64,000 nucleotides of DNA from an uncultured Schlesneria sp. Its GTDB lineage: Bacteria > Planctomycetota > Planctomycetia > Planctomycetales > Planctomycetaceae. The notes under the pieces were generated by a model. That model had not been told where the DNA came from. It did no database searches and saw only the letters and a program-made list of their open reading frames with translations. Both the position numbers and the translations under genes were made by a program. The DNA is taken from the NCBI GenBank assembly GCA_903858935.1, contig CAIOKO010000242.1:1-64000 (forward strand), read 5' to 3'. Positions 48,337-59,241 of this stretch are shown here, one piece after another; the stretch's first letter is position 1, and every line of letters starts with the position of its first letter.

Positions 48337-51300
48337 ATGAGTTTACACACGCGAGATCTCTGTGTGCTGGTTTTGGCCTGTACCTTGTCGACCGACTCGG
48401 TGCGATCGCTTGAGCTATCGGCAGCTGAATATGATGTTCCATTGTGGTCGTTTCAAGCCGTACAGGCTGTGAACCCTCCTGAGACGCGTGAGAAAGACTG
48501 GGGGCAGTCTCCCGTCGATCAGTTTATTCTTGCTGGACTTGAAGGGCACGGACTAAATCCGGCACCTCGCGCCGACCCAAGGACGCTACTTCGGCGGGCG
48601 ACGTTTGATCTGACGGGACTTCCTCCGACACTGGCAGAGATTAACGACTTTCTCGCCGATGTGTCGCCGGCAGCCTTCGCTGATGTGGTTGATCGACTTT
48701 TGGAATCACCGGGTTATGGAGAGCGTTGGGGGCGGCATTGGCTGGATGTTGTTCGTTATGCCGATGCGAGGGATCTGATTCAGTTACCTGCAGAAAGTGA
48801 TTTCCGCGAAGCATGGCGTTATCGCGACTGGGTTGTCACGGCGTTCAATTGTGATTTTCCATACAATCAATTCATCAAACAACAGATTGCAGGGGACTTG
48901 CTGCAACCCACGGACGCGAGTCAGATCGATGCAGATGCGATTATCGCAACGGGAATGCTGGCGATCGCAGACTTTGTTCCCGGCGATGTCGACAAGCAAC
49001 AGATGATCGCTGACTATGTGAACGATCAAATCGACGTCGTAGGACGTTCGATTCTCGGACTGACATTGGCTTGTGCTCGCTGCCACGACCACAAATTTGA
49101 TCCCATTTCCACCGAGGACTATTACTCACTCGCCGGAATCTTCTTCAGTTCTCGGCTAGTTCCAGGGCCAATCAAGGGAAATACGCCTCTTGTTCGCGTG
49201 CCACTGCTGCCAGCGACAGTAATCGCTGCCATCGAAGCCAGTCAGGCTCGTGATAAATCACGAGTGGTTGCGTTGTCCAGCCAAGTGAGCCATATCATTG
49301 AGCGTGAATATCGTTCATACCTTGAAAGACAAGTGGAAACTGAAACACAGAGATACCTGCTCGCGACCTGGCATGTCACTCATTCGCAATCAGGGCAAGT
49401 TCGGCCGGACATACACGAAGTCGCAAACCAGAATGGGCTGGACGCAGCAGTACTAAGTCGCTGGATTACCTGCTTTGACGAGAAACGGCCACATCCCGCA
49501 CTGGTCGAGATTCTTCATTCCGCAGAAAAATCAGTGGCAGAAGCGCTGGTCAGCAAGTTGGCTGCAAAGTTGTTACAGGTCGCGGACCGTCGTCGGGAAC
49601 GCCTGAGACATAACATTGTGAATAAGGCGGGTGATCAGATTGCGATCCTGAAATTTCAAGCCGACGACCGACGCATTGTTACTGACAATCATCAGTATGT
49701 AACGACATGGCCAAATCGAGGCAGTCGCCTCGAAATTGCGTCGACTTTGCCTGAGACGACGGGCCCACTTTTGACAACAACGGACATCGACGGACAAAGC
49801 CGGTCCGTGCTGCGTTTTGCTGGAAAGGAATTGTTGAAAACCCCGGGTTCAGTGCCGTTAACGGGCAGCTTGTTCGTCGTGTTTCGTTCGGATCCAGCAG
49901 GATCAGCTGGACAGCGGTTGGTTGGTTGGGAAGACGCTGCATTTGGTCAGCATGGATTGGGAATTATGACCGATGGGGCGGGAGCGATTCACGCGATTTT
50001 GCGGCGAAACGGTGCGAGTGGAGATGTTGTTGTTCCGGTGCCAATCAAGGTTGCGCCGATGTCCGGATTTCAAGTTGTGAGTATTACTTGGGGGCCAAAT
50101 GGCGTGGCTGTGTATCGTGACGGCCAGCGAGTCGGAAGTAACAAGGGAATTGATTCCGTCTCATCTGACCCTGTGATTACTTCATTAATGATCGGTTCAG
50201 CCGGTTCAGGTCCAAGTCCTAAGTTTCAAGGGGACCTGGCTGAACTGCAAGTTTTCGATTCTCCTCTTGATGACGAGGCTCGGCAGCGAATCGAAACGGA
50301 GCTGAAGAATCATTGGGTTTTAAATTCCGGAACAGAAAATACAATCGACCTCATCGAGGATCTGTACCAGGAATTAATTTCGTCAGTCAGCCCGTTTCAT
50401 TTGCTCGATTCAGAACGTGAAAAGAAGTTGCCAGGCGAAATTGGCCAGCAGTTGGCGGATCTTCGATATGAGCTGGAGACGATTCAGAAGAAGCCGCCAC
50501 GTGAGATTCCTCGAGCCGTCGCAGTATTGGAAGGAGGCCCGCCAGGGACACCTCACGAAGGGTTTCACGATGCCCAGGTTTATTTGAGAGGTAACCATGC
50601 GAATCCGGGAAAAACTGTGCCACGCGGCTTCCCGAAATCCATTGCTGGCTCTAACCCATCCGCGATCAAAGGAGGGAGTGGTCGCCGGGAGCTGGCGGAA
50701 TGGGTGATCAGTCCCCAAAACCCGCTTACTGCCCGGGTCATGGTCAACAGAATCTGGCAGCATCATTTTGGTGTCGGACTTGTTCAGACTTCGGCGAATT
50801 TCGGTTCGATGGGTGATCGCCCCAGTCATCCAGAGTTACTCGATTTTCTTGCTACTCGGTTCATTGAATCAGGTTGGTCGGTCAAAGCGATTCATCGGAT
50901 GATTATGTTATCCAGTGTTTATCAGCAGACCTCGGCATCGAATCCCGACGGCTTGGCTAAGGATCCTGAAAATCGATTGTTATGGAGGTCGCACCGCCGC
51001 CGGTTAGAAGCCGAGGTTTTTCGCGATAACCTTTTTGCGGTGGCAGGGAGGCTGGACAGGACGCTTGGTGGCCTTGGATTTCAGGACATTTCGACCCCTC
51101 GTCGAGGCCTGTACATGATGTCGGTTCGGACAGGGACCAAAAATGCCGAGTTCGGGCCGTTGTTTGATGCGCCGGATTGTAGTGGTATCGTCGAACGCCG
51201 AAACGAATCGATTGTCGCACCTCAGGCGTTTTTTTTGTTGAACGATCCGCTCGTCACGTCTTTAGCCTGCTCACTCGCTGATCGGGTCGTTCGTCAAGCG

Positions 51301-51480
51301 GACGCGGGAACGGATCTAGAACGGATTTGTCGACTCTACGAGATGACGCTCGGCCGTTCGCCGTCAGAAGAAGAAATCGATGTTGGTACGTCGCTTCTTT
51401 CCGATACGACTCAGCCCGACAACTGGTGCGGTTATTGCCGATTGATTCTGTCAACGAACGAGTTCATGTTTGTTGATTAA
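48337..51480 (+). CDS. DUF1549/DUF1553 (PSCyt2-PSD1) protein with central LamG-like domain
   Basis: SPVDQFILAGLEGHGLNPAPRADPRTLLRRATFDLTGLPPTLAEI; ACARCHDHKFDPI; RELAEWVISPQNPLTARVMVNRIWQHHFGVGLV; central LamG-like region. Confidence 0.93.
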   Translation: MSLHTRDLCVLVLACTLSTDSVRSLELSAAEYDVPLWSFQAVQAVNPPETREKDWGQSPVDQFILAGLEGHGLNPAPRADPRTLLRRATFDLTGLPPTLAEINDFLADVSPAAFADVVDRLLESPGYGERWGRHWLDVVRYADARDLIQLPAESDFREAWRYRDWVVTAFNCDFPYNQFIKQQIAGDLLQPTDASQIDADAIIATGMLAIADFVPGDVDKQQMIADYVNDQIDVVGRSILGLTLACARCHDHKFDPISTEDYYSLAGIFFSSRLVPGPIKGNTPLVRVPLLPATVIAAIEASQARDKSRVVALSSQVSHIIEREYRSYLERQVETETQRYLLATWHVTHSQSGQVRPDIHEVANQNGLDAAVLSRWITCFDEKRPHPALVEILHSAEKSVAEALVSKLAAKLLQVADRRRERLRHNIVNKAGDQIAILKFQADDRRIVTDNHQYVTTWPNRGSRLEIASTLPETTGPLLTTTDIDGQSRSVLRFAGKELLKTPGSVPLTGSLFVVFRSDPAGSAGQRLVGWEDAAFGQHGLGIMTDGAGAIHAILRRNGASGDVVVPVPIKVAPMSGFQVVSITWGPNGVAVYRDGQRVGSNKGIDSVSSDPVITSLMIGSAGSGPSPKFQGDLAELQVFDSPLDDEARQRIETELKNHWVLNSGTENTIDLIEDLYQELISSVSPFHLLDSEREKKLPGEIGQQLADLRYELETIQKKPPREIPRAVAVLEGGPPGTPHEGFHDAQVYLRGNHANPGKTVPRGFPKSIAGSNPSAIKGGSGRRELAEWVISPQNPLTARVMVNRIWQHHFGVGLVQTSANFGSMGDRPSHPELLDFLATRFIESGWSVKAIHRMIMLSSVYQQTSASNPDGLAKDPENRLLWRSHRRRLEAEVFRDNLFAVAGRLDRTLGGLGFQDISTPRRGLYMMSVRTGTKNAEFGPLFDAPDCSGIVERRNESIVAPQAFFLLNDPLVTSLACSLADRVVRQADAGTDLERICRLYEMTLGRSPSEEEIDVGTSLLSDTTQPDNWCGYCRLILSTNEFMFVD

Positions 51481-51496
51481 TTTGAGCAGGTCTCAC

Positions 51497-52936
51497 ATGG
51501 ATTCACATTCTTACCATTCGATGTCGAGCGAGCAATTCGATTTGCCATTGAATCGTCGCGAATTGTTGAGGCGTTCCGGAGGTGGATTCGGCGCGCTGGC
51601 ACTTTCTGCATTGATGGCGGATGAGACTGTCTCTGGGGCGGAATTGAAAGCCGAGGAACCTGGCGCTTCGTTGATCGTCAAGCGACCGCACTTTACAGCC
51701 AGGGCAAAGCGGGTGATTTTTCTTTTTATGCCCGGCGGTCCATCGCAGGTCGATACATTTGATCCCAAGCCGCAATTGACCAAAGACGACGGTAAACCAT
51801 CGCCAAAGTTGTATATCGGGCAACAACGCAATCTGATGGCTTCTCCTTGGAAATTCCGACAATATGGCCAGTCAGGACTCGAAGTCAGCGAGCTTTTTCC
51901 TCAAACCGCTAAACGAGTTGACGATCTCTGCGTGATTCGCTCGATGGTGACGGACGATCCAAATCATCCCGGTGGGTGTTTATTAATGCACACGGGAGAG
52001 CGCGTCTCGTCCCGACCGAGTTTGGGTGCCTGGGTTACCTACGGTCTCGGGGCCGAAAATCGCAACCTTCCGGGGTTCGTAGCTGTCGGGCCGGGACCGA
52101 TCATCGAAGGAGCTCGTCAGTACGGATCGAGTTTCCTGCCAGCGGTGTATCAGGGAACATTTGTGTCAAACCCTGATCAACCGCTGAAGAACCTGTCGGC
52201 ATCCGTTTCTGATGATCGGCAGCGCCGTGAGTTGAATGCTTTAAATAGGCTTAATGAATTGCATCGGAATGGCCGTGCTGATGACAGTCGGTTGAGTGCC
52301 CGGATTGATTCATTCGAGTTGGCCTATCGGATGCAAACCGCTGCACCGGAGGCGTTCAGCCTTGCGGGAGAAACGGAAGAGACCGGGAAGCTTTATGGGA
52401 TCGATCAGCCCGCGACCCAAACGTTTGGAAAGCAATGTCTTTTGGCACGACGACTGGTGGAACGTGGCGTGCGATTCGTACAGCTGTATCATACGACGGG
52501 TGGCTTTCAACCGTGGGACCAGCATAGTGATCTTAAAGCCGGTCACGAAAGGAATGCTTTCGCGACCGATCTTCCGATCGCCGCGCTGCTTCACGACTTG
52601 AAGCAGCGCGGGTTGCTGGAGGACACGCTCGTCATCTGGGGCGGCGAGTTCGGAAGAACTCCTGCACGAGAAGGAACAGCCAATGGCCGCGACCACCATC
52701 CGTTTGGATTTACAATTTGGTTAGCCGGAGGTGGAGTAAAGTGTGGAATTAAGTATGGCGCGACCGACGAATATGGCTGGGACGCGATCGAAAATCCTGT
52801 CCATATTCACGATCTGCACGCGACCATCCTGCATTTGCTTGGGCTTGATCATGAATTGCTCACCTATCGGTTTGCCGGTCGCGACTTCCGCCTGACCGAT
52901 GTCTATGGAAATGTAGTGAAAGAAATTCTGGCGTAG
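51497..52936 (+). CDS. DUF1501 domain protein
   Basis: NRRELLRRSGGGFGALALSALMADE; VIFLFMPGGPSQVDTFDPKPQLTKDDGKP; IWGGEFGRTPAREGTANGRDHHPFGF. Confidence 0.95.
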   Translation: MDSHSYHSMSSEQFDLPLNRRELLRRSGGGFGALALSALMADETVSGAELKAEEPGASLIVKRPHFTARAKRVIFLFMPGGPSQVDTFDPKPQLTKDDGKPSPKLYIGQQRNLMASPWKFRQYGQSGLEVSELFPQTAKRVDDLCVIRSMVTDDPNHPGGCLLMHTGERVSSRPSLGAWVTYGLGAENRNLPGFVAVGPGPIIEGARQYGSSFLPAVYQGTFVSNPDQPLKNLSASVSDDRQRRELNALNRLNELHRNGRADDSRLSARIDSFELAYRMQTAAPEAFSLAGETEETGKLYGIDQPATQTFGKQCLLARRLVERGVRFVQLYHTTGGFQPWDQHSDLKAGHERNAFATDLPIAALLHDLKQRGLLEDTLVIWGGEFGRTPAREGTANGRDHHPFGFTIWLAGGGVKCGIKYGATDEYGWDAIENPVHIHDLHATILHLLGLDHELLTYRFAGRDFRLTDVYGNVVKEILA

Positions 52937-52973
52937 TGTGGAACAAGCTCGAAGTGAGCTTGTCCCACACTAC
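52933..52973 (+). terminator. 18-bp hairpin overlapping the DUF1501 stop codon
   Basis: GTAGTGTGGAACAAGCTC-GAAGT-GAGCTTGTCCCACACTAC (one mismatch); no strong U tract. Confidence 0.5.
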
Positions 52974-53070
52974 AGTTTATGTCCTCATCGCGCTGGAGTG
53001 ACGGATCTCGGCGCGGTAATCTGCTCGCAACATGTTTACGTTCAATTGACCTCGTTTCTGGAGAACTCTC

Positions 53071-54534
53071 ATGGCATCCACAAAAGTTGCCGCACCAACG
53101 ATTCGACAAACAAACATGCTGATCGGTGGCAAGTGGCAAGAGTCGCTAGGAGGGAAGCGCTTTCCGACGGTTAATCCCGTGAATGAAAAGGTCATTGCTG
53201 ATGTTCCCGATGGAAACGAAGCTGATGTTGACGCTGCGGTCAAAGCAGCACGAACAGCCTTTGAGTCCGGTCCTTGGAATAAAATGGACGCTCGCGACCG
53301 AGGTCGTTTAATGAACAAGCTGGCGGACTTGATGGAGACAAACCTTGACGAGCTGGCGGCATTAGAAACGCTTGACAACGGAAAACCAATCCGCGATTCG
53401 AAGACTGCGGATCTGCCGCTCGCCATTGATTGCTTGCGTTACTATGCCGGCTGGGCCGATAAGCTGTCGGGAGATACGATTCCGATACGTGGAAATTACT
53501 TCTGTTATACGCGACGCGAACCCGTCGGGGTCGCCGGACAGATCATCCCGTGGAATTTTCCGATCCTGATGGCGGCCTGGAAATGGGGCCCTGCTTTGGC
53601 GGCTGGTTGTACCATCGTGATGAAGCCTGCCGAACAAACTCCGTTAACTTGCCTGCGTATGGCGGAACTGGCTCAGGAAGCGGGAATTCCAGATGGAGTG
53701 ATCAACGTCGTGACAGGCTATGGTCAGACAGGTGCGGCCATCGTTAAACATCCCGGGGTCGATAAAATTGCGTTCACAGGTCACTACGAGACCGCACAGA
53801 AAATTATGGTTGATGCAGCCGGGACTCTTAAGCGACTGACGTTCGAGTTGGGAGGCAAAAGTCCGAATGTCGTGTTCGCCGATGCGGACCTTGATGCCGC
53901 AGTGGCGGGAGCCGAGTTCGGTCTGTTTTTCAATCAAGGCCAGTGCTGCTGTGCGGGTTCGCGATTGTTTGTCGAACAACCGATCTATGATAAATTCGTG
54001 GACAAGTTGGTGGCTCGGGCGAAGACTCGAAAGTTAGGTGACCCATTTGATCCGAAGACGACTCAGGGGCCACAGGTGGATTCAGACCAGTTCCAGAAGA
54101 TTATGAGTTACATCGACAAGGGAAAGACTGAAGGAGCTCATTGTCTGACGGGAGGTACTCGGTTCGGAGACGAGGGATTCTTCATTGAACCGACAGTCTT
54201 TGCCAACGTCACCGACAACATGTCGATCGCCCGGGACGAGATATTTGGTCCGGTTCTCAGTGTATTGCCGTTCAAGAACGCTGACGAGATCATCGAGCGC
54301 GCAAACAGCACTTACTACGGTCTCGCTGCAGCCGTATGGACTCGCGACGTCGCCAAGGCTCACAAGTTTGCCGCCAGTGTTCGAGCCGGAACAGTCTGGG
54401 TCAATTGTTACGACGTCTTTGATGCTGCTGCTCCATTCGGCGGTTTCAAAATGAGTGGTATGGGTCGCGAATGTGGTGAGATTGGGCTTTCGAACTATAC
54501 TGAATTGAAAACCGTGACGATGAGTTTGACGTAG
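53071..54534 (+). CDS. Aldehyde dehydrogenase family protein
   Basis: [85 protein letters not shown]. Confidence 0.96.
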   Translation: MASTKVAAPTIRQTNMLIGGKWQESLGGKRFPTVNPVNEKVIADVPDGNEADVDAAVKAARTAFESGPWNKMDARDRGRLMNKLADLMETNLDELAALETLDNGKPIRDSKTADLPLAIDCLRYYAGWADKLSGDTIPIRGNYFCYTRREPVGVAGQIIPWNFPILMAAWKWGPALAAGCTIVMKPAEQTPLTCLRMAELAQEAGIPDGVINVVTGYGQTGAAIVKHPGVDKIAFTGHYETAQKIMVDAAGTLKRLTFELGGKSPNVVFADADLDAAVAGAEFGLFFNQGQCCCAGSRLFVEQPIYDKFVDKLVARAKTRKLGDPFDPKTTQGPQVDSDQFQKIMSYIDKGKTEGAHCLTGGTRFGDEGFFIEPTVFANVTDNMSIARDEIFGPVLSVLPFKNADEIIERANSTYYGLAAAVWTRDVAKAHKFAASVRAGTVWVNCYDVFDAAAPFGGFKMSGMGRECGEIGLSNYTELKTVTMSLT

Positions 54535-54589
54535 TCCTACAATTCTTCCGTGTGACAAAAGCATCGAAACGCCCGAACGGAAGATAATC

Positions 54590-56074
54590 ATGGCAGGTTT
54601 GATATTACTGACCGGTGCGACGGGATACGTCGGAGGTCGCCTGCTTTCGCTTTTGGAGCAGAGAGGCAATCGAGTTCGGTGTTTGACACGTCGTCCTGAT
54701 GCCTTGTCTGGCCACATCTCAGATCACACGGAGGTTGTCGCAGGAGATCTTCTTGACCGAAACTCCCTTTGCAATTCCTTCGTGGACGTCGAAACGGCAT
54801 TTTATTTCGTCCATTCCATGGGTAACGATCGTGATTTTGAAGAACAGGATCGACTAGCAGCGAAAAACTTTGCTGAAGCGGCAACAGCAGCTGGAGTCCA
54901 TCGAATCATCTATCTCGGTGGTCTTGGAAATCCTGATCACGCACTTTCCAAACACCTTCGAAGCCGTCAGGAGACTGGAGATGTTCTCCGCGCCCATCAT
55001 CGGCAGGTGATTGAGTTCCGTGCCTCGATCGTGATTGGTTCGGGCAGTTTGTCATTTGAAATGATTCGAGCGTTGGTCGAGCGACTACCGGTGATGATCT
55101 GTCCGCTCTGGGTCAGTGTTAAGGCGCAGCCGATCGCCATTGAAGATCTGCTGGCCTACTTGCTGGCGGCGATTGATATTCCCGTTGAGGCATCGCAGGT
55201 CTATGAGATTGGCGGTCCCGACCAAGTATCTTATGGCGAAATCATGCAGGAGTACGCCAGGCAACGAGGTTTACGGCGAGTTATGATACCAGTGCCATTA
55301 TTGACTCCGTACTTGTCTAGTCTTTGGCTGGGACTCGTCACTCCACTGTATGCCCGCGTAGGTCGCAAACTCGTTGAAAGTCTGCGGAACCCGACGCTGA
55401 TTTCCAATAATCTGGCGGAAACAACGTTGCCAGTGCACCCACGTTCCTATCGGGATGCAATCGCTCGTGCTCTGGTGAACGAAGACCAGGAAGTTGCGGA
55501 AACACGCTGGTCCGATGCGATTTCTTCGGCGGGGCAGCCAAGGGGATGGGGCGGAACCCGGTTTGGCTCTCGATTGGTCGATTCGCGCACTGTCAACGTC
55601 GACGTCTCCGTTGAACGAGCATTTGCGCCTATTCGTCGAATCGGTGGCAAAACAGGCTGGTATTATGGAAATTGGCTGTGGACGTTACGTGGCTTCCTTG
55701 ACCTGCTTGTCGGAGGAGTCGGTGTTCGTCGCGGCCGTCGTGATCCCGAACACTTGCGTACAGGAGATACGCTTGATTTCTGGCGCGTGGAACTCTACGA
55801 ACCGCCGCAGCGAATGCGGCTCTGTGCTGAGATGAAACTTCCGGGGCGTGCCTGGCTCGAATTTGAAGTGACCCCGTGCGAAGGAGGCAGCCAAATTCGT
55901 CAAACGGCTGTCTTTGATCCTCTTGGTCTATTCGGCCTGATCTACTGGTACGGGATATCTCCGTTACACTTTTTCGTCTTTGCGGGGATGTTGCGAAACA
56001 TTGCGCGAGCAGCGAAAAATACGAATGAAGAAAATCTGTCAGCCCCTCGGATCAATCCAGTCATTTTGCCGTAG
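54590..56074 (+). CDS. SDR-family NAD(P)-binding protein with C-terminal DUF2867-like domain
   Basis: ILLTGATGYVGGRLLSLLEQRGNRVRCLTRRP; C-terminal DTLDFWRVELYEPPQRMRLCAEMKLPGRAWLEFEV...DPLGLFGLIYWYGISPLHFFVFAGM. Confidence 0.9.
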   Translation: MAGLILLTGATGYVGGRLLSLLEQRGNRVRCLTRRPDALSGHISDHTEVVAGDLLDRNSLCNSFVDVETAFYFVHSMGNDRDFEEQDRLAAKNFAEAATAAGVHRIIYLGGLGNPDHALSKHLRSRQETGDVLRAHHRQVIEFRASIVIGSGSLSFEMIRALVERLPVMICPLWVSVKAQPIAIEDLLAYLLAAIDIPVEASQVYEIGGPDQVSYGEIMQEYARQRGLRRVMIPVPLLTPYLSSLWLGLVTPLYARVGRKLVESLRNPTLISNNLAETTLPVHPRSYRDAIARALVNEDQEVAETRWSDAISSAGQPRGWGGTRFGSRLVDSRTVNVDVSVERAFAPIRRIGGKTGWYYGNWLWTLRGFLDLLVGGVGVRRGRRDPEHLRTGDTLDFWRVELYEPPQRMRLCAEMKLPGRAWLEFEVTPCEGGSQIRQTAVFDPLGLFGLIYWYGISPLHFFVFAGMLRNIARAAKNTNEENLSAPRINPVILP

Positions 56075-56103
56075 CGGTCCGAACTTTCGTCGGGAGCCAT
56101 TTT

Positions 56104-57369
56104 GTGAGTGTGAAGCCGGTTGTAATCATTGGCGCAGGACTGGCAGGACTTTCCTGCGCACGGCATCTTGTGCGACAGGGTATCGAAGTTTTGCTACTAG
56201 AGGCACAAGATGATGTCGGCGGCCGTGTACGGACCGATCTGGTTGATGGATTTCGTTTGGATCGTGGTTTTCAAGTACTGCAAACCGCTTACCCCGAAGC
56301 ACGTCGACAGCTCGACTATGCCGCATTAAAACTTCGAAATTTCGAACCGGGTGCGATGATTCGTACGCGAGGAAAAGTTGTTAAAATGGCTGATCCCTGG
56401 CGACGGCCGCAAGCGATTCTTTCGACAGCCTTTAACGAAGTCGGGGAGTTTGCGGATCGCTGGAGACTCGCCAGGCTACGCTGGCATGTCACTCAATCGA
56501 CATTAGAAAACTTATGGGCCGAACCCGATTCAACAACAATTGATTATCTGCGTACGACCTGCGGGTTTTCGACGGACATGATCGAACGCTTTCTACTCCC
56601 CTGGTTCGCCGGGGTTTTCTTTGAACGAGAATTGTCCACTTCCAGCCGATTCTTCCGCTTCATCTTTCGGATGTTTGCCGTCGGCGCCGCTGCATTACCA
56701 GAAGAGGGGATGGGCGCGATGTCGAAACAACTCGCGAATGAGATCCCGGGCGGAATGTACCGATTTTTGTCGCGGGTTGAGTCGCTTGACGGTCAACGTG
56801 TCCGTATTGAAGGAGGCCAGTTGGTCGACGCTGCAGCAATCGTGGTCGCTGTTGAAGGTCCTGAAGCATCCCGACTCACTGGTGGAAAGATTCAATCACC
56901 AGACTCACGATCGACAACCTGCTTCTATTACGCCGCGTCCCAGGCTCCGATTAAAGAACCACTGCTTGTTCTGAATGGGGATCAAACTGGGCCAATCAAT
57001 AATTTGTGTGTTCCCAGCAACGTCGCACCTTCTTACGCTCCGAAGGGACAGGCTCTCATCAGCGTTTCTGTTGTTGGAGCAAAAGTAAATGAATCGACGG
57101 ATTTAGAAATTGAAGTTCGTCGCCAGTTAAGAGTCTGGTTCGGGTCCGAAGTCGATCACTGGTCAACTTTAAAACGATACCACATCCGCCATGCTCTTCC
57201 CTCTCAATCAGCCCATTTTCGGGATGGTGGCACACCCAATCCGAAATTAGTTGGGGGGGTGTATCACTGCGGTGATTATTGTGAAACCGCATCAATTCAC
57301 GGGGCCCTATTAAGCGGTCGACACACCGCCGAGGCGCTCCTCACGGATCTCGGCACGGGCAGAACCTGA
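56104..57369 (+). CDS. FAD-dependent amine oxidase/protoporphyrinogen oxidase-like protein
   Basis: VVIIGAGLAGLSCARHLVRQGIEVLLLEAQDDVGGRVRTDLVDGFRLDRGFQVLQTAYPEARRQLD; C-terminal VYHCGDYCETASIHGALLSGRHTAEALL. Confidence 0.93.
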   Translation: MSVKPVVIIGAGLAGLSCARHLVRQGIEVLLLEAQDDVGGRVRTDLVDGFRLDRGFQVLQTAYPEARRQLDYAALKLRNFEPGAMIRTRGKVVKMADPWRRPQAILSTAFNEVGEFADRWRLARLRWHVTQSTLENLWAEPDSTTIDYLRTTCGFSTDMIERFLLPWFAGVFFERELSTSSRFFRFIFRMFAVGAAALPEEGMGAMSKQLANEIPGGMYRFLSRVESLDGQRVRIEGGQLVDAAAIVVAVEGPEASRLTGGKIQSPDSRSTTCFYYAASQAPIKEPLLVLNGDQTGPINNLCVPSNVAPSYAPKGQALISVSVVGAKVNESTDLEIEVRRQLRVWFGSEVDHWSTLKRYHIRHALPSQSAHFRDGGTPNPKLVGGVYHCGDYCETASIHGALLSGRHTAEALLTDLGTGRT

Positions 57370-57500
57370 ATCTTCCTTCGCGTGGTCAATGTGGGTCCCC
57401 CTTTACGTGTTTTCCGCCAGAGCCTAGAGTTTAGTGGGCCGACTGGTTTTCTTTTGTTAATTCATCGCAAACGATGCTGCTTTCATACGGATGTGATTTC

Positions 57501-59066
57501 ATGCCACTTCGAGTTTACAACACACTTTCACGACAAAAAGAAGACTTTCAGACCGTCGAATCGGGCAAGGTGAGCATGTATCTGTGCGGTCCGACGGTTT
57601 ATAAGCCGGCCCATATCGGCCACATGGTCGGGCCAGTGATTTTTGATACGATCAAACGCTATTTGACGTACAGTGGCTACAACGTTACGTGGGTCGTCAA
57701 TATCACCGATGTCGACGACAAGCTTATCAATCGCGCCAATGAGAAAGGGATCACGGTTGAGGCTTTGGCCAAGGAGATGACTCAAGACTATTTTGACAAC
57801 CTCAAGACAATGGCCGTCGATGGAATCGATCATTTTCCGTATGCGACACAGCACATCAAAGAAATGCAGGAAATAATTGCCACGTTAATCGAGAAGGGCT
57901 TTGCGTACCCGCTCGACGGCGACGTTTACTTCAACTGCACTCGCGACGAAGACTACGGCAAACTCAGTGGTCGCAGCCTGGAACAGATGCTGGCAGGGAC
58001 CCGGGCCGAGACTCATGGTGGCAAAAGGCATCCTGCCGATTTTGCACTTTGGAAAGGATCGAAGCCGGGCGAACCCGCATGGGAAAGCCCCTGGGGACCG
58101 GGACGACCGGGCTGGCATATTGAGTGTTCGGCGATGGCCAAGAAAATTCTCGGCGATTCGATCGATATTCATGGGGGCGGGCTGGACCTGATGTTCCCGC
58201 ATCATGAAAACGAACTTGCGCAATCAGAAAGCTGCACCGGAAAGCCATTCGCCCGGTATTGGATGCATAACGGCCTGATGCAGGCGAGCGGTACGCCCGG
58301 TAAGGTGGGTGGTGGTCACGACAAGCAAGGTGATAGACCAGCAGATCTTGCTGCGGCGAAAGAAGCACAGGAAGCCAATAAACTGGCGGGGTCGAAAGGG
58401 GCCGCGTCGGTTAAAGAGCTGTTTTCAAGGCACGATCCCGAAACGATTCGTTTCTTCCTGCTAGCGACACACTACCGAAGCCCGATCGACTTTAGCGACG
58501 AGCGGATTTCAGAAACGGGCAAGGCGCTGGAAGGCTTTTATCGTCTCTTTGAAACGTATGAGCGAGTCGCAGGGAATTCGTTCTATTCGCTGAAGGTGGC
58601 TACGAAGCGTTCGGAAAGTGCAGTACTTCACGGCGAGCCAGCCGCATATTTCCATGAATTGAACGAGTTGCGTCGTCGGTATCTCGAATCGATGGACGAC
58701 GACTTTAATACCGGCGGCGCGGTCGGTGTTCTGTTTGATTTGAGAAAGACGCTCAATGCGTTCATTTCGGATCACAAGCTGGATAGCGCCAGTGCAGAAA
58801 AGGGCCAGGTTCCGTCACTGACGGCAGGTATGACGCTTCTTAAGGAACTTGCATTGATGCTTGGAGTCTTTCGCGAAGCCAAGCAAAAGGCCGCTTCGAC
58901 CGATGACGGTACTCTCGACGGATTAATGCAACTTGTGATTCAAATCCGAGCTGACGCCCGAAAAAACAAGAATTTTGCGGTTGCAGATCTTATCCGAAAC
59001 AAGCTGAATGAGCTGAAGATCACTTTGGAAGACCGGACAGACCAGACGCTTTGGCGTAAAGGTTGA
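57501..59066 (+). CDS. cysS: Cysteinyl-tRNA synthetase (atypical KMSKS loop)
   Basis: YLCGPTVYKPAHIGHMVGPVIFD, NITDVDDKLI, GRPGWHIECSAMAKKILGDSIDIHGGGLDLMFPHHENELAQSES. Confidence 0.95.
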   Translation: MPLRVYNTLSRQKEDFQTVESGKVSMYLCGPTVYKPAHIGHMVGPVIFDTIKRYLTYSGYNVTWVVNITDVDDKLINRANEKGITVEALAKEMTQDYFDNLKTMAVDGIDHFPYATQHIKEMQEIIATLIEKGFAYPLDGDVYFNCTRDEDYGKLSGRSLEQMLAGTRAETHGGKRHPADFALWKGSKPGEPAWESPWGPGRPGWHIECSAMAKKILGDSIDIHGGGLDLMFPHHENELAQSESCTGKPFARYWMHNGLMQASGTPGKVGGGHDKQGDRPADLAAAKEAQEANKLAGSKGAASVKELFSRHDPETIRFFLLATHYRSPIDFSDERISETGKALEGFYRLFETYERVAGNSFYSLKVATKRSESAVLHGEPAAYFHELNELRRRYLESMDDDFNTGGAVGVLFDLRKTLNAFISDHKLDSASAEKGQVPSLTAGMTLLKELALMLGVFREAKQKAASTDDGTLDGLMQLVIQIRADARKNKNFAVADLIRNKLNELKITLEDRTDQTLWRKG

Positions 59067-59197
59067 TTGCGACGAGCTTTTCACGGAAATATCTGAACGC
59101 TCCTGATGTATTCGCTACGCTTTGCCATCATGACGGTTTGGTTTGAATTCAGATGCAGACCAGATCAACGCCTTGATTAGTGTTCTGAGAATTGTCG

Positions 59198-59241
59198 ACA
59201 ACTCATAACAGCTTATTGCGAAATCTGTTATGAGTTGTTTT
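59198..59241 (+). terminator. Intrinsic terminator-like hairpin after cysS
   Basis: ACAACTCATAACAG-N13-CTGTTATGAGTTGT followed by TTT. Confidence 0.6.

Noticed and set aside
42463-52936. DUF1501/DUF1549/DUF1553 cluster as a novel system
   Set aside because: These families are expanded and commonly paired in planctomycetes; only the LamG-like insertion was kept as a minor finding.
57370-57500. T-box or leader peptide upstream of cysS
   Set aside because: No T-box-like sequence, Cys-codon leader or terminator/antiterminator pair was visible.
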